Shown: positions 1 through 13,130, counted from the first letter of the stretch. The stretch is DNA of 64,000 nt from Athripsodes cinereus (GCA_947579605.1 OX388309.1:18360713-18424712), one strand, 5' to 3'. Numbers and translations are program-made. The notes: a model not told the origin generated them from the sequence alone.

Positions 1-2400
1 ACTTGAAAATTTGTCGTTTCTCTTCAAATTTTCAAGAGGGGCCGAAAGGGAGAATGCTACGCATTAAATAATCGCTGCGGAGAAGTTCATACTGGCTAAT
101 GTTCCTACAGTCATTTGTTGTCTGTGAGTCTTCCGTAATAATAATAATAATTGTACGTTACAAAGAACACGTGACTGGCTGATGCTTCGATCTGCACACG
201 GCACCACATCGTATGATTCTCATTCCCTTGAAGAATAACCGTTAAACGTGCCTGTTCCTCCTCGCGTCGCTTGCAAGTAAATTCAGTTACCCGCAAACCA
301 TGGCATAGGTTGGACGAAAGAAGGGTTTGTCCCTTCCCGCCTTAGTCGCGAACAGCGATGTGCGTAACTCCGACACAATAATAATACTAACAATAATTAT
401 GTAATAGTACTTAACTTCGTAATGTGATAAACAAGTGTGTTGCCCTCTATTGTATGTAAAACTATTCTTATTGTGTGTCGTTAATAATGTACTTTACAAG
501 TCTGTGTTAGTTTTACGTGCGCGACCAATCTTACCGCCAATATCAAGGAACAATAGTAACGATTAATAATTAATAGTAATTAATAAATTGTATAATGTTA
601 TGGACAAGCTTATATTCTCTTTGAGTTATATATACATGGCGATTCTTGTGGTGATAATGATAATAATTGGAAGTTTTGAGTATAATAACAATATATGTTG
701 GTTTTGGGCGTGGTTTTTGCTGTTGCCGCCATTATTCATAACCGTGTGAAATTGGATAATCCATAAGTTCTGAACAAATATTCTATGTTAGGAATCATGA
801 ACAATCACATAAACTGTTCTTTCTACTTTCTCAGTATTGTGAATTTGATTGAAATTGAGAATGTGTTCCTAAATCTTCAGCGTGTACAGCTTCACCTCGG
901 ATAGTCAGTATATCGCGTAGCGGTGATTTACCGATATAACTCTCATTACAATGTGAACTGTGTAATCCTCTAGTAACTTCTCCGGTCCATACCCTTGTCA
1001 AAAGAGTGATTAAAAGACTAGCTGAGTATTTCTGAAAGGAATATTGAAATAGTGACGCCTTCTGCCTTTTACACTGAGGATATTGTAAGAACGTATAAGA
1101 TATCCCATGTCTCTTGAGAAGTAGTGATCTCTTCCGCCTTGAGGACAGGATCCATCTGATTCTGACAACACCACCACACCCCTGTACGTCTTTGAGTATA
1201 ACCAGCGACCGCCATAGAAGCATCAGAGTATGTTTCTTTCACGATCCTGCCTTCTACCGTCAATGTGTGCAAAATACGTCTTCAGTAACATGCTTGACTT
1301 GGTGTTATTCAACTCCTGATCGCCTGTCTATCTGTAAGTGACTATATTACTACTGTATATGGTATAAATAATGATATTTTTTTCATAACTGAGTTCATAT
1401 TATCATTGAACTATCTATATATTAATTTTCCGTTGTGTATATTAATTTTCCGTTGTGTAATAATTTAAGATTTTGAGTTTGAATGAAGAATGAATGATTC
1501 CAATTAAATATTTATAAATCACTTGATAAACCAGGTATTGATTTATATTGATAATACCAAGGTTGGTTTATTTGATAATTACCATTGTTTGTTTTATTGT
1601 CTCAATCCGAATATGATATAACTTTCATAACTTTGCATATTGAGCGGAATGTCGTTCCCTACAAATTTACTTTGAAAATAACTGTCTTGTTATGTAATAT
1701 ATATTTGCACAATAAACGTGAATCACTTACCTAACGATATCTTTCTGTTGAAATTCATTTTGTATACCCACCAGTAGATTCAATACTCTTATTAATACTA
1801 AAGTACATCTCTCCGCCTCCTTGTATATAATCTTCCAATAACCTAGTTTATACTCGGAGTAGTTATGTAACAAAGGTTCAATTCCTTGATCAACCAATGG
1901 ATGAAAGACCCTATTATTTTACTATGAAAGCAACAAAGAGTTAAAGGAATGGCTCCACTGATGGAAATAATATATCCACTTTCTTGGAAAGGTCTGATGT
2001 ACTTATGATAATCTTTGTTCCACTTGATATAATTTTTTATTGTTTACTTGGAGATATTTATCTATAATTCTACTCAAGACAGGATATAAGTAGAATCTTT
2101 GCAATATGAAGTATGCTAACAGAAGAAACATTGCTTAAATTACCTATGTATTCTATAATGATATGATGACCATAAGAAAATGATGAAACCGAAGGATAAA
2201 GAATTCTCTGAACTTTACGTAAGTATAATATGTATAATTGAAGTATGTAACTGACACCCACACACAATGCATTCCTCTTGCACAGACCAAGTAGAATCAT
2301 ACCTAGACATGAACTTGAGCCAATATATAATAATCTGTTTTTCTTACAAATATAACTGTAACATTCTTTATATACTTTCTCTATCATATAATTTTCTATG
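1..2400. other. No gene recognised
   Basis: AT-rich with a small (ATA)n run at 139-154. The 67-codon minus-strand frame at 1069-1272 includes VKETYSDASMAVAGYT, faintly like an RNase H start, but flanking frames are broken. I do not assign it. Confidence 0.4.
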
Positions 2401-2482
2401 TGTTTCGCTTACGTACATTGCAAAATGTATGTAGCGAAGCTGGGGGTTACGAGCCAAATTATATACTTTTCTTATGTACAAT

Positions 2483-3118
2483 TCATGTAAATTCATTTCT
2501 TTTAATATTTGATAATTTCTCTTTTGATAATTTTGTAAAATGATATGATGCGATCGTCCTAGTGGGACGATATCGTATCAGTCTGTAGCACCACATCTCA
2601 AAGGCCGCCAACCGTCTGCTTTCAATCTTGCTGATGGTCCATGTCTCACAACCATAAAGCAAAATGCTCCATACGAAGGCTTTAGTAAGGTTCTTCCTTA
2701 CGCTTAAATCAATGTTTGGGGATTCCAATATTTTAGACTTTTTGTTAAAGGCAATCCTTGCCTGGTTTATTCTGCTCACAATTTCTGATTTGGAGCGTCC
2801 ATCCTGGTTTATTCTGCTGCCCAAGTACACAAACTCTTTTACTTGTTTGATGCTCACTCCGTTTATGGCAATGTTCGCAGTCGTTTCCTCCCTTCCAACG
2901 ACCATACATTTTGTTTTGTCTTTATTAATTTTCAAGTTGTACTTTGACAGCAGTGTACTTTCCATTTTTTGTAAGGCTTCGTTCAGTTCTATCTCGGAGT
3001 CTGCGAGCAGGGCTATATCGTCAGCATATCGAATCATGTCGACCTTTTTCCCATTTATTTTTACTCCTGTCCAGTTCTTCATTTCTTCTAGATATTTTAA
3101 TACATTGGTAGAGATAAT
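2483..3118 (-). mobile_element. LINE fragment: reverse transcriptase C-terminal half
   Basis: Minus-strand frame carrying the catalytic YADD motif (MIRYADDIALLADSE), then KINKDKTKCMVVGRE, FVYLGSRI and LLYGCETWTI, the order typical of the reverse transcriptase of endonuclease-type LINEs (CFDP2-like proteins). It is 5'-truncated just before YADD. The end after EMWCYR has lost the family sequence, suggesting frameshift or decay. Non-functional relic. Confidence 0.85.
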
Positions 3119-3421
3119 TTACATACATACCATCACGCCGCTTCTCTCGCGGGATAGGCAGAAAGGATCGAGTGCCACTTCCTTCTATCCTTGCATACAT
3201 CTTCCGTCACTGTCATACAATTCCTCATGCATGCTCTCCTGTTCAATGTGCTCAACACGTGACCGTCCTGTAGAATTTGATTTAAATGATCTTGTCATTT
3301 AATCCTCGGACGTCCACGTCTCCGAGCACCATTCCTCTCAGTCAAATATATCTTCTTGGTCATTCTGTCCTCATTCATTCGTTCCACGTGCCCAAACCAT
3401 CTTAACCTATTTACATTCATC
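3119..3421 (-). mobile_element. LINE tail, family B (ARRRGRPRIK type)
   Basis: Minus-strand reading gives RLRWFGHVERMNEDRMTKK, then GARRRGRPRIK, a stop, QDHLNQILQDGHVLS and a C-terminus ending in AYPAREAA. It is followed by a GGTATGTATG-like tail at 3119-3135, directly against the RT fragment at 3118. Broken by at least one in-frame stop. Confidence 0.75.
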
Positions 3422-3479
3422 CTTATTATTACACCAACTTTCATTCCACATTCCTTTCATATATCACTGTTACGCAGAG

Positions 3480-4565
3480 ATAATTTGAGTGTTGGTAATT
3501 TTTTAGGCTCGGATTTTATAAAATAGAGGTGATAAGTTTATCTCAAAATTAATGATGAACATAATGTGAATGATATCCAATATCCTGGTAAAGATACGCC
3601 GTGAAGGTATAGTAGTAGGTAATATCCAAAAGTCGCCGAACTGAAGAAATGTCTGTAAACCCACTAGGTGTACTATGCATATTCAATTATATTTTAACGC
3701 ATTTAGAGATTAGATAATATTAACCGACAATCTTAAAATATCACAGAACATAACCACAAACCCCCCCATTTCTTCAACAAACTATTATAAAGACAGCCCA
3801 AACCTACATAATGTATGACACCCTATAGGTCTACCCATACCAATATGCTCTGGCGCATAAGTAGGTTGGTACATAATATGCGGGACCTATATAAAAATTA
3901 AATAATAACATTGCAGTATGTATCAATCATATTGGTATTATTATTTATTTATTTAGTACAGGAACCAGCATAAGTTGCATTATTATCAAAATGACTTACC
4001 TACATAGTTCACCTGCCTTTGATTATTTTCCACTTGACGAATGCTTATTACCTCCATGTGTAAGTATTTACAATTTTCAAGCACTGCTCTACAGTGGCGT
4101 ATAGTGAAATAAGTCGTATTTTTGCACGTATAAAAAAGCTATATAGTGATGGTGATTTCATTTTAGGATCGTTTGATAGTCTTCAGACTATATCAAGAAC
4201 GGTGGAGAAGAGTGCAGTCTTTGGTTTACTCTTGAAGGTGGTAGTATTCAGCTTCATGGTTTTTTTTTAAGATTGGTCGTCTATCGGTGGGAGTAGTAAG
4301 CTATTATATTATGTATAGGTACTGCTAACACTAAAATTACTGTAAGCACTCCTTGAAGTGAATATTATAACTAAATTACATCAACGCATGGTCAAGATAG
4401 AAATATTTAGTAGAACAGTTGGACAATATGTATTGTTGGTGAGCCAGTGCTGCTCTGCCATGACCTTGGCTCACCAAAAGTAAGTATTGACCCATTTCAT
4501 ATTACAGAAATAAAACAAAGCATATTTATATATTAGGTACCTATAAGAATCAAAGATTTCAAATA
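3480..4565. other. No gene recognised
   Basis: AT-rich, low-complexity sequence. Nothing else seen. Confidence 0.4.
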
Positions 4566-4573
4566 TTAATAGC

Positions 4574-5440
4574 CTATATAAGTGCAAATATAATTAATGG
4601 CTGAGAGTGAAAGTGATTTACAAAAGGTTGTGTCAGTTGTAGGTATATGAAAGTTGCAGTATGAATGGGACGAAAATGAATGTGACAAAGACGAAAGTGC
4701 TGGTGTTTGAAAGAGAGATTGAAAGAACAATGTGTGAAATAAAGGTTGGAAATGAATGTTTGGAGCAAGTGGACGAATATGTATATTTATTAAGTATGTT
4801 TGTGAGGGATGGTAGGTACGAAAGGGACATTGAAAAAAGAAAAGTAGCTGGTGCGAGAGTGAACGGTGCACTTCGATCTATTGTTAGCAATAGCAAATGT
4901 CTCGAACATGGCTAAAATGCTGGTGCACAACGCCATCCTTGTACCGACACTGATGTATGCAAGCGAAACTTGGACATGGCTGAAGATGGACGAGAGTGGA
5001 ATAAATGCAGTGGAGATGCGATCACTGAGAGGAATGGTTGGGAAAACGTTGCGTGATAGAGTAAGAAATGAGGATATTAGGAGAATGAGTGGATGTAAGA
5101 GGAGTGTTGTTGATAGAATGCGTGTAAATAAATTGAGATGGTTTGGTCATGTGGAGCGAATGGATGGTGTAAGATTGACGAAGAGGGTGTATTTATCTGA
5201 AAGAGAGGGTGTGAGAAAGCGCGGACGTCCAAGAACTACGTGGCTTAACCACGTGGAGCAAATTCTCAAGGATGGTTGCGTGTTAAGTAAGAGGAATCGG
5301 CGTGCATGTATGAGAAACTGGATGAATGTAGAGGAAGCGAAAGAAGTATGTAAGGATAGAGCGACATGGCGTTCCGTTCTCTCTGCCTACCCCACCTGGG
5401 ACACGGCGGCGTGAGGGTATAGTATAGTAGGTATATAATT
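4574..5440 (+). mobile_element. LINE fragment, family A, with 3' TATAG tail
   Basis: Starts in the RT domain just after the position of YADD (MAESESDLQKV...MNVTKTKVLVFE). It continues through RWFGHVERM, KRGRPRTTW, QILKDG and RNRRACMRNWMNVEEA, and ends SAYPTWDTAA at 5414. The frame breaks near 4640 and again near 4880-4910. The 3' end is GTGAGGGTATAGTATAGTAGG, a short tandem-repeat tail. Best-preserved long copy of the family in the window. Confidence 0.85.
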
Positions 5441-5814
5441 ATGTCACATATTACAAACAGCAATACTCATGTGAATGTTGAAAACAACTATTCTCAGCAG
5501 AATTCAGTAGGATTTAGATCAAAATAATATTACGATCGTATTTAGAGTAACTCCACTAATAATATATTGCTTGAAACGACACTTATCACTGCCAAATCAC
5601 TCTAACAGTTGGTTGCCATAAAATAGGAACACCAACACTTGCAAAATTCTTTGACCCTCAAATTAATATTTGATCGCTCTATAGCGTAGACCACTTGACT
5701 CTTAATGGTGTATTGTAGGTATTTTATTGTTACATATTCGTATTTTTGTGTCATGTAGTTTTATATTTACTGGATAACATTGCCCCAAGGTCTTTTTGTA
5801 TAATTGAGGAGAGA

Positions 5815-6080
5815 CCCAAGATCCGCGCACTCAAAAAAATATCCTCATGGGTAGACCACTGGACAAGTCTTAAGGGCCGGTCAGCCAAAGGCGCCGTCAT
5901 GGGAATCTTTTAAACTAAGCCCGCAACGGGCAAAACTAACCTAAGACTCTTCTACGTCAGACGGGGGAAACCTGGCTGGCGCAGAAGCTCCCAACACATT
6001 CACAAACACCAAAGATTCCTCGGGTATTGCAGAATCTCCTCAGACCATATTGGTCTCGGAGTGTTCACCATTGCATGCAT
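5815..6080 (-). mobile_element. GC-rich retroelement fragment (family G)
   Basis: Read on the minus strand it shares GCGCCAGCC...CCCCCG...CTGACGT and AAAAGATTCCCA with segments at 38.0 and 39.8 kb. It lacks the terminal hairpin seen in those copies. No open frame recognised. Confidence 0.5.
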
Positions 6081-6978
6081 AGGTACCTACTGCGCCTTTT
6101 GTGTAAGTATAAATTTATGTAAATTAATATTAAATTTCTAAGCCTTGTATTATTATTATTATTATTAGAAAACAACACCATACTCTACTGGGACCATTAC
6201 AGCCTTCGGCCAATGCGATCCCAGTATGGTACTTTCATGTGTTAAATTTACGTATATAACCTCATACAATCGTTAAATATAAAAATATCATCGATAAAAT
6301 ATAAATTTGCTTTACAATAATGATTTACTTTGCTTTTGAGCCCGCTAACACTACCCGCCACTGTATTTAACTGACATAACCGCACACCGTGACTTGCTCA
6401 GGATTACAATCCAGAAAAACCATAGTTCACTTCCTGCCTGAGCCTAGTGGTATATTGTTATTTTGTGTTATACTTTTATAATAATAATACTATAATGAAA
6501 GCACTTATAGAATTATGTTACTGTGGAAGTTGGAACACTGTGTAATCATGCGCCATATTCCTTGTGTAGTGCGGCTACCCCCATACAAATTAATATTAAA
6601 CACTTTACAATAATTACAATTCAACATCAAACATCTTGAAATATTATTGGGAAGGTACATAATAGGTATATTATTATTTTACGTATTGTATTTTTATAAT
6701 TTTAGTAAGTTCATTTCTGTATCTACCATCAATTTTGTAAAGGTGGGTACTTACTTACTCAGGTATAAGTACCTACTACCTAATATAGGTAGGTTTATTT
6801 ATGAAAAATATAATATATTTTCCTGAATATTATTCATTTATTATCTGTAAATATACCTAGATAGTTCTATGTAACTACATAATGTGCACTGCAAAACCTA
6901 AATTTACGTCCTAAACAGCTGTGTATATCTACGAGTACCTATGCATATTTTTTTGTGGATGTAGGCATATTGATAACT

Positions 6979-7216
6979 GAATGTGAATAAGTTAATATGG
7001 TTCGGGCACGTGGAAAGAATGAATGAGGACAGAATGACCAAGAAGATATATTTGCCTGAGAGGAATGGTGCGCGGAGACGTGGACGCCCGAGGATCAAAC
7101 GGCAAGATCACTTAAATCAAATCCTTCAGGACGGTAACGTGTTGAGTACATTGAACAGGAAAGAATGCATGAGGAATTGTATGACAGTGACGGAAGCGAA
7201 AGATGTATACCTATAA
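6979..7216 (+). mobile_element. LINE tail, family B
   Basis: VNKLIWFGHVERMNEDRM, GARRRGRPRIKRQDHLNQILQDG and MRNCMTVTEAKD in one open frame, then an early end. It is a closer relative of the 3.2 kb copy than of family A. Truncated at both ends. Confidence 0.8.
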
Positions 7217-7346
7217 CTTTGTGGAAATGCATTGTAAAAGATTATTATAAAAAAAATAAAGAACGCTCTTTGATTCCACTGTGAAATTTGATTGTTAGAA
7301 CGTTTTCATCAAGGTACAATGTAGTCATTCTCAGTGACAAAACAAT

Positions 7347-7436
7347 ACAGTATTGTTTTGTTTGAAAACGTTCTATCAAATAATAAATCTAACAGTATTG
7401 TTTTGTTTGAAAACGTTCTATCAAATAATAAATCTA
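7347..7436 (+). repeat. 45-bp tandem duplication
   Basis: Two exact copies of a 45-base unit beginning ACAGTATTGTTTTG. The unit contains GAAAACGTTCTATCAAA, which is inverted relative to TTAGAACGTTTTC at about 7295. The region may be a decayed fold-back element. Confidence 0.6.
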
Positions 7437-8128
7437 ACAGTGTTATTTATTTATAGGTATATAATAAGTATTTTCTATGTCTATTTTATTTATTATTTGC
7501 ATTTTATCAATAATGTTGATTGTTTTTTTGTAGATACAATGTTATCATCGATTTATAATTTAATTAAACTATCGATTTATTTGTGTGCAGCGTTTTATTT
7601 GACAAATTACAGGATACAAAATTATTAAAATAATTTTGATAAATTGACTGCGTGCTGTAAATAACATAATTATTTTAGGTAGGTAGGTACATATCTATAT
7701 ATAAATAGAGGCACGTTTCAAAAAATAAATGAAATTAATAAGATATTGTATTGGTTCCGCTGCAACAGATTTCCAATACACGATAATAATTGTGTAATTA
7801 ATGGTTCCATGTAATATAATAATACCAACAATCTAATCAAATATTTACCCTATGATAATAAACTTCAAATATAAAACCCTTCATCGTGGTATACCTATTG
7901 TACCTAATATTCGTGCTGGTAAGGTGACCAGATTTTAAATATTATGAGAATGAGAGTCAAGAGACACCTCATCCACACAAACAATAGATTGTGTAAACAC
8001 CCTTTAAGTTAGAAACAGGAAAGGTGCTCCGGTGCTTACGAATCGGCTTAAGCTGGTTTAAGTGCACTTTACCATGCTACGTTCACCGATCTCACCTATT
8101 CCTCTTTCAAACCATTATGTTCGACATA

Positions 8129-8179
8129 CGATATTCTGTTGAGCATTTTACTCTCAATAAAATGCTCAACAGAATATCG
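8129..8179. repeat. Perfect 22-bp inverted repeat
   Basis: Arms 8129-8150 (CGATATTCTGTTGAGCATTTTA) and 8158-8179 are exact reverse complements around a 7-base loop. Flanking sequence at 7990-8030 and 8205-8250 recurs in rearranged form at 42.63-42.75 kb, so the hairpin probably belongs to a MITE-like repeat. Confidence 0.6.
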
Positions 8180-8259
8180 GGATGAGACGTGTTTGAACTA
8201 TACTGTATTCTGAATATCTTCACTCACGCAGGCGTGAAAAATCCTGTAAATGAGATAAC

Positions 8260-10735
8260 TATACTTAGCTGCTAAATATCCTAATTCTGTATTATTAAAA
8301 ATAATATATTTTGCGCTCTTTTCTTTTACTTAAAATAAAGTCAATTAAAATGAACTACAGATCACAAAGTTGACATCTTGATTTACGAGTAGGTACTTTT
8401 AAATATTTGGTATGCAAATTGCTTGATTTTTATTTGAGAGATACATTTTTCGTCTTCTAAGAACATTGTCAAACTTGCTTTTTACATAAATTAGAGTTAA
8501 CAGTAGCACAGTCATAAAAATATCTATGTATTTGAATACCTACTTTGAATTCCTACATACATACATAGTAACCAATATAGGTTTGACAAATGCATTAAAA
8601 AACCTCAAGTATTCTTAAAAAGAGAGCGAAACAGGTTTGCGTTATCTCACTACAATCGTTTTGCTCATTCTTCGGCGTTTATGCATGCAATCTTTAGAAA
8701 ATTGACGCTGATGTTAAATAAACTTTAAGCGGTTAAGTTTTTTCAATATTAAAAAAATATATACCTAGGTACATACTTGTAATTTAAACTGAATCGATTT
8801 GGTTATGATTTTTAATAAAGGGTCTTGGCCTCTTGGCACTCAACGTCACGCATCATCAACTAAAAATCATAATAATTGTAGGTGTAATTTTTAGAAATGA
8901 CACACGGTTCACCTATTCTGCAAGGGAGTGCTGATTAATACCGCATAATGCAGCACGCGGTATTAACTTATCTAATTACTAAAACTTGCCATAATTTCGA
9001 TTTGGTCTAGTTTTGGATGACTCCAGAAAGATGATTTTGTAATCATATTGCCCCAGAACAGATTTTAATCTAGTGGGGCAATATATTCCATTATATTGTC
9101 TTTTATGTTAATTTTGTATGCTCTATTTGGAATAATAAATAAATAAAAAAAAATAAAAAAAATATGTAGGCACACATAAATTTTCTAATAGTTAAAAGTC
9201 TTTAGTACGTATTCGTACGTAACTGTAAGATAGACTTAAGAAAAGTTATGTATATTTCTAGACGTAGGTTTTTAAACCATGTATTATGTTGAGTAAATGT
9301 GTGTGTCATCCTCGGTGTGAGATTTTACACCAAGGGTAGGTTCATCAAGGGAGTATTTTAATTCTCGAGCGGGTTTTGCAGAGGGAATCCCATAAGGACA
9401 ATCTCGAGCCCACTTTTTGAAAAAAAGAAAAGAAAGTTTTTGCTCTAGATTGACTGGATGACATGAGAACTGATGTTCTTGAAACATCCAGGGGTAAGTG
9501 GTGGGAACCCCTCCCTTAATGTATGACTCCAGAAGACTAAGGTACCTAATATTGTGGGATTTTACCATTAGTTTTATTCGACATAAATCTAAAAAATGCT
9601 ATTTGCTATAAAACCACTACGTTCTTCGAAGAATATTTGTAGGAGGCAGTGTATAAAAATGAATTATCAAGGTAAAAAGATGTATACTTATGACTTTTTT
9701 GTTTGTCTAATATTTCTTACTTGTAAAAGGCTCACGCCGTATATTGTAGTAAAATAAAATACAAATAAGACGAATGTGAGCATATTGTTCTCATTAGAGC
9801 GTTAAATATAATATTTGGATTTATTGCTTAAAATTATATTTTTAATATAGTGGTGATTTCTTTCTTAACATTGATAAGTATTATACTTATATCATTGTAA
9901 TAGAAATATTTTACACATAATTAGTTTCGATTTAGGTTTCGGTCACTATTAAAATGAATACTTAAACTTAAATTCGGTTAGACAATACGAACAACACGTC
10001 CCTATTTTAATTAATAATTGATTGAAAATTAAATTAAAAAAGGAAAAACAGTAATGATAAATAATAAATATTTTTACATTGAACCATAAATCCGCTCTCT
10101 GCCATTCTTATTGTTTGTAAATAACATAATACATAGGAGGGGCTCAGGGCTGTGACAAAAATGAGGGGCGGCAAAAATCAATTACTGCCAGAATCGTGAA
10201 AATGTTGAAAAAGGACATGAAAATTAACAAAACCAAAGAATTTGTGGAATATTCAAAAATTTTATACCTACTTTTTTGAAAATATGGTGACGGGTAGAAA
10301 TTTTGAGTGTCAGAGAAAACCATGAAATTACATTGTCATGACTTTCAAGGTCCACTTACAATTGTGAAGGGTGGCAAATAATATTTTTGTGCGTAGCGGC
10401 TTTTAATAACCAGATACCCACATTGTATGTAGGTATATTTTTCAGATACTTCGATTTTTTTTAGTATGTCTCTTTAGGCGAGTTGAAAGATATCGCCCTC
10501 TCACTCAGACATGAGTCACGACGTAACGTCAGTCACCCTCGACTTTCTCTCAGAACAGACAATAGTCTAGCGAGGGAGCATATTCCATTAAATATTTACA
10601 CCTTTTTAGAACATTTGTGTAATTAGGTTAATAATCAAAATTGTATAGGTACTTCCTACTTAGTTATAGATTTTTGTAGAAGTACCTAACAGTTTTTTTA
10701 TTAATGCAAATAAACATTCACAACACAATCTTTTA
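8260..10735. other. No gene recognised; one unassigned ORF
   Basis: Mostly AT-rich. The minus-strand frame 9284-9568 (94 codons, starting MVKSHNIRYLSLLES) is locally GC-richer and protein-like, but I do not recognise it. 10140-10400 has GGGGCGGCAAAAA and GGGTGGCAAATAA segments that may be a hAT-like remnant. Confidence 0.3.
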
Positions 10736-10739
10736 TCTT

Positions 10740-10800
10740 ACTGTGAAAGGTGTATAAGGTTGTATTTGGGTTTATAACACAACCCAGATACTTATTTTTT
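10740..10800 (+). mobile_element. tRNA-derived SINE, 5'-truncated copy
   Basis: Contains CTTACTGTGAAAGGTGTATAAGG and GGGTTTATAACACAACCCAGATA, shared with the copies at 36.05, 38.76 and 51.43 kb. The promoter-bearing head is missing here. Confidence 0.6.
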
Positions 10801-10929
10801 TTTTAAATAAGTACACCATTAGCGTGATATGTCAAGAAGTAAAAGTATATAGTAGCAGAAACATCTGCATCAAGAACAAAGATGTACATCAAGAACTGCA
10901 TTGTTGTACCAAAATTATTTATTTATAAA

Positions 10930-11072
10930 TATGTAGAAGAATGAGCGGATGCAAGAAGAGTGTTGTGGACAGAATGCACGTGAATAAGTTACGGTGGTTT
11001 GAACGAATGAACGAGGAAAGAATGACAAGGAGGATAATTATAAGTGGGGAAATGCGGGCGTCCGAGTACCAT
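10930..11072 (+). mobile_element. LINE tail fragment, family A
   Basis: RRMSGCKKSVVDRM, VNKLRWF, ERMNEERMTRR, with the GHV codons deleted; then the frame is lost. Confidence 0.65.
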
Positions 11073-11225
11073 AATAATTAATACCTAATTATAATACCTA
11101 AATATAAATTTCCACCAAAAACCGTCAGTGGAAAAATATCAACTTTATAATAATTATAAATTCCATATTCACGGTCCATCCGACCCAGCGTGAGAAGTAA
11201 TGCAATGTGTTTTGGAAGAGGTAGG

Positions 11226-11570
11226 TTACATCAGGAACATGATGATATTTTTTTCAGCATTACGAATGGGGCAGACAAAAAATACGTGCTCCATCGTCTC
11301 CTCATCCTATCCACATTCGCAGAACGGGGAAGCCACGATATTAATCTAGAATAATTGGCTATTGAGACCAGTGTGCCCTGGGCGCATTCGTGATATTGTT
11401 GTAACAAATTCTCTTGTCAATCCTTTGCCATATCAAGGTTTTAAAGGAATATGGTCTAGAACTTTTTTACCACGTCCCTTTGGTTCTTGAGATTGTGTCC
11501 TAAAGAGAATTCCAATTTTCTCTCCCTTTCGCTTCAACAACCCGCAAAAGATCACTTATAGCGACATGTT
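11226..11570 (-). mobile_element. LINE C-terminus with Cys-His motif (family C)
   Basis: Minus-strand reading shows MRPGHTGLNSQLF, a stop, SPFCECG, a stop, DEETMEHVFFVCP and a final stop at 11226. GHT...C-x-C...EH...CP is the C-terminal zinc-finger-like end of Jockey/R1/I-type LINE ORF2. Several stops; dead. Confidence 0.7.
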
Positions 11571-11705
11571 ATTTGCTTGAAAGGGTATAGATCTTCAGTC
11601 GCTCGGCACAAAGTTTATTTTGCATCTTAATACCTATATTATTTTATTAATTCCATATCTCCCTATTAAATCCCTATTAAATAAAACCATCGTAATATTA
11701 TATCA

Positions 11706-11945
11706 GTATCCGTGGAGCAACCGGAAAAGTTTTACTAAGTTTTCGAGTGTCCTGTAAAAGGCAGATGCTCCCAAAAATAAAGACATTTTACACCTTAAAT
11801 TCAGCGACGAGGTTTGCCACCCATCCTGAATGTCTTAATATTTTGTTGACTCGGAGAGAACAGCTTGCATGTTTATACAAACTGGTCTGCTGTCTACCCC
11901 ATTAGTGGGATGTGCCATTATGTTAAAATAGCAGAAATAGTAGAT
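11706..11945 (+). mobile_element. TAG-tailed SINE, full length, with target duplication
   Basis: Starts TATCCGTGGAGC and runs through TTTTCGAGTGTCCTG and TTTGCCACCCATCCTGAATG to a TACCCCATTAGTGGGAT...ATAGTAG 3' end. It is flanked by TATTATATCA at 11696-11705 and 11946-11955, a 10-base target duplication. The 3' tail resembles that of LINE family A. Confidence 0.8.
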
Positions 11946-11952
11946 TATTATA

Positions 11953-11994
11953 TCAATGGTCTGGACAAAGAGCAACATTTGTCCAGACCATTGA
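11953..11994. repeat. Perfect 17-bp inverted repeat
   Basis: TCAATGGTCTGGACAAA (11953-11969) and its exact reverse complement (11978-11994) around an 8-base loop. It sits between a SINE and the MITE that follows. Confidence 0.55.
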
Positions 11995-12233
11995 TGGGGG
12001 CCTAAAATGGCCACATTGAGCAATTCATCTACAGATGATTCATTTCCCGAATTGCCAGCGGATCCGAAGCAATTCCTCTAATTTTCGTAAAATGGTCACG
12101 ATTGTACGCGATTCACCCGCAATTCATTTCATCAAATGATTCATATTTGGTGAAATGTTGCCGTTAAATCGTTTTACAATTCCCAATATGATTCTATTAT
12201 GATTCATATAAAGTGGCCTTTTTAGCCCACCTG
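11995..12233. mobile_element. MITE-like element
   Basis: The left end GGGGGCCTAAAATGGCCAC and the reverse complement of the right end GTGGGCTAAAAAGGCCAC form an imperfect inverted repeat. The interior carries several GATTCAT/ATTCATC repeats. No coding capacity. The target duplication is not clear, so the superfamily is open. Confidence 0.5.
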
Positions 12234-13009
12234 TGCATATAATAATACAACGGGATTTAAATTTTAAATCGCGTACTAGCCGGAATACAGAATATTATGT
12301 AAGTATTATTTACTATTCTGAGTGGGTGTTTTTTTAAATCTACATGTACGATGGCGTGATGAAACATTTTTTTGAAGAATAAATTGAGATAATGTCTATG
12401 GAATATGCGACTTGAATCCGTTTCAAATTTGAATGCATGTTTTATGTAAGCAGCATAGACAATAGCCAGTCACACATTATTATGGGTAATTTTGTTATCA
12501 ATAAAATGGTATTATAAGTAACTTGGGGGCAGTCAACAAAAAAGAGAATGATGTTTCGAAATAATTTAGTTTGCGATTCTTGCTTCATGCAACGTCAATT
12601 TGGAAGCTATTATTTGGTCATTTAGTTTTTTCTTCTTTTGCACGATGTTACACCTATAATTATGTATTATTATTTAACTCTTCGCTACCATCCGCTACTT
12701 AGGTTTTAGAATTAGGTATACCTAACAATAAAAAAAGACGTCAAAAGGTATTTATCTTCATATATATACCTCCGACTAATTTAAAATATACATCCACCTC
12801 ATAGTTTTATATTGCTAGCATACCTAACTACACAAAACTAAATCCATAAACCTAGTGTTGGGAAATTCCTTCTCGAAGTTGTTCATTTCTTCGCTTTATA
12901 TGTACCTACCTACCTAAGTAAAAACGAAAAGAAAACCTCTAATAAATCATCTAAATAAAAATATAGGTATTAATGTTTACGACATAAAAAGTGCACCAAA
13001 TATTTTTTT

Positions 13010-13130
13010 TAAATTCATTCTTTACTGTATATTGATTAAGTATAAACAATTTTATAGAGAAATACATTTTATAAAATATTCTACAGGGCGAGTTTATCTC
13101 AAATTCACTATCTCTTCAAACTCACCCAAA
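13010..13130 (-). mobile_element. LINE 3'UTR fragment (family D)
   Basis: Contains TTCTTTACTGTATATTGATTA and CAGGGCGAGTTTATCTCAAA...TCTCTTCAAAC. Related copies are at 13270-13615 and 26670-26810. On the minus strand it reads as a 3'UTR ending in AATAAA-rich sequence. Confidence 0.5.

Noticed and set aside
1069..1272. RNase H-like YSDAS reading
   Set aside because: Only a few residues match; the frame is short and flanks are full of stops.
4566..4896. Three overlapping minus-strand ORFs
   Set aside because: They are antisense to the family A LINE reverse-transcriptase fragment.
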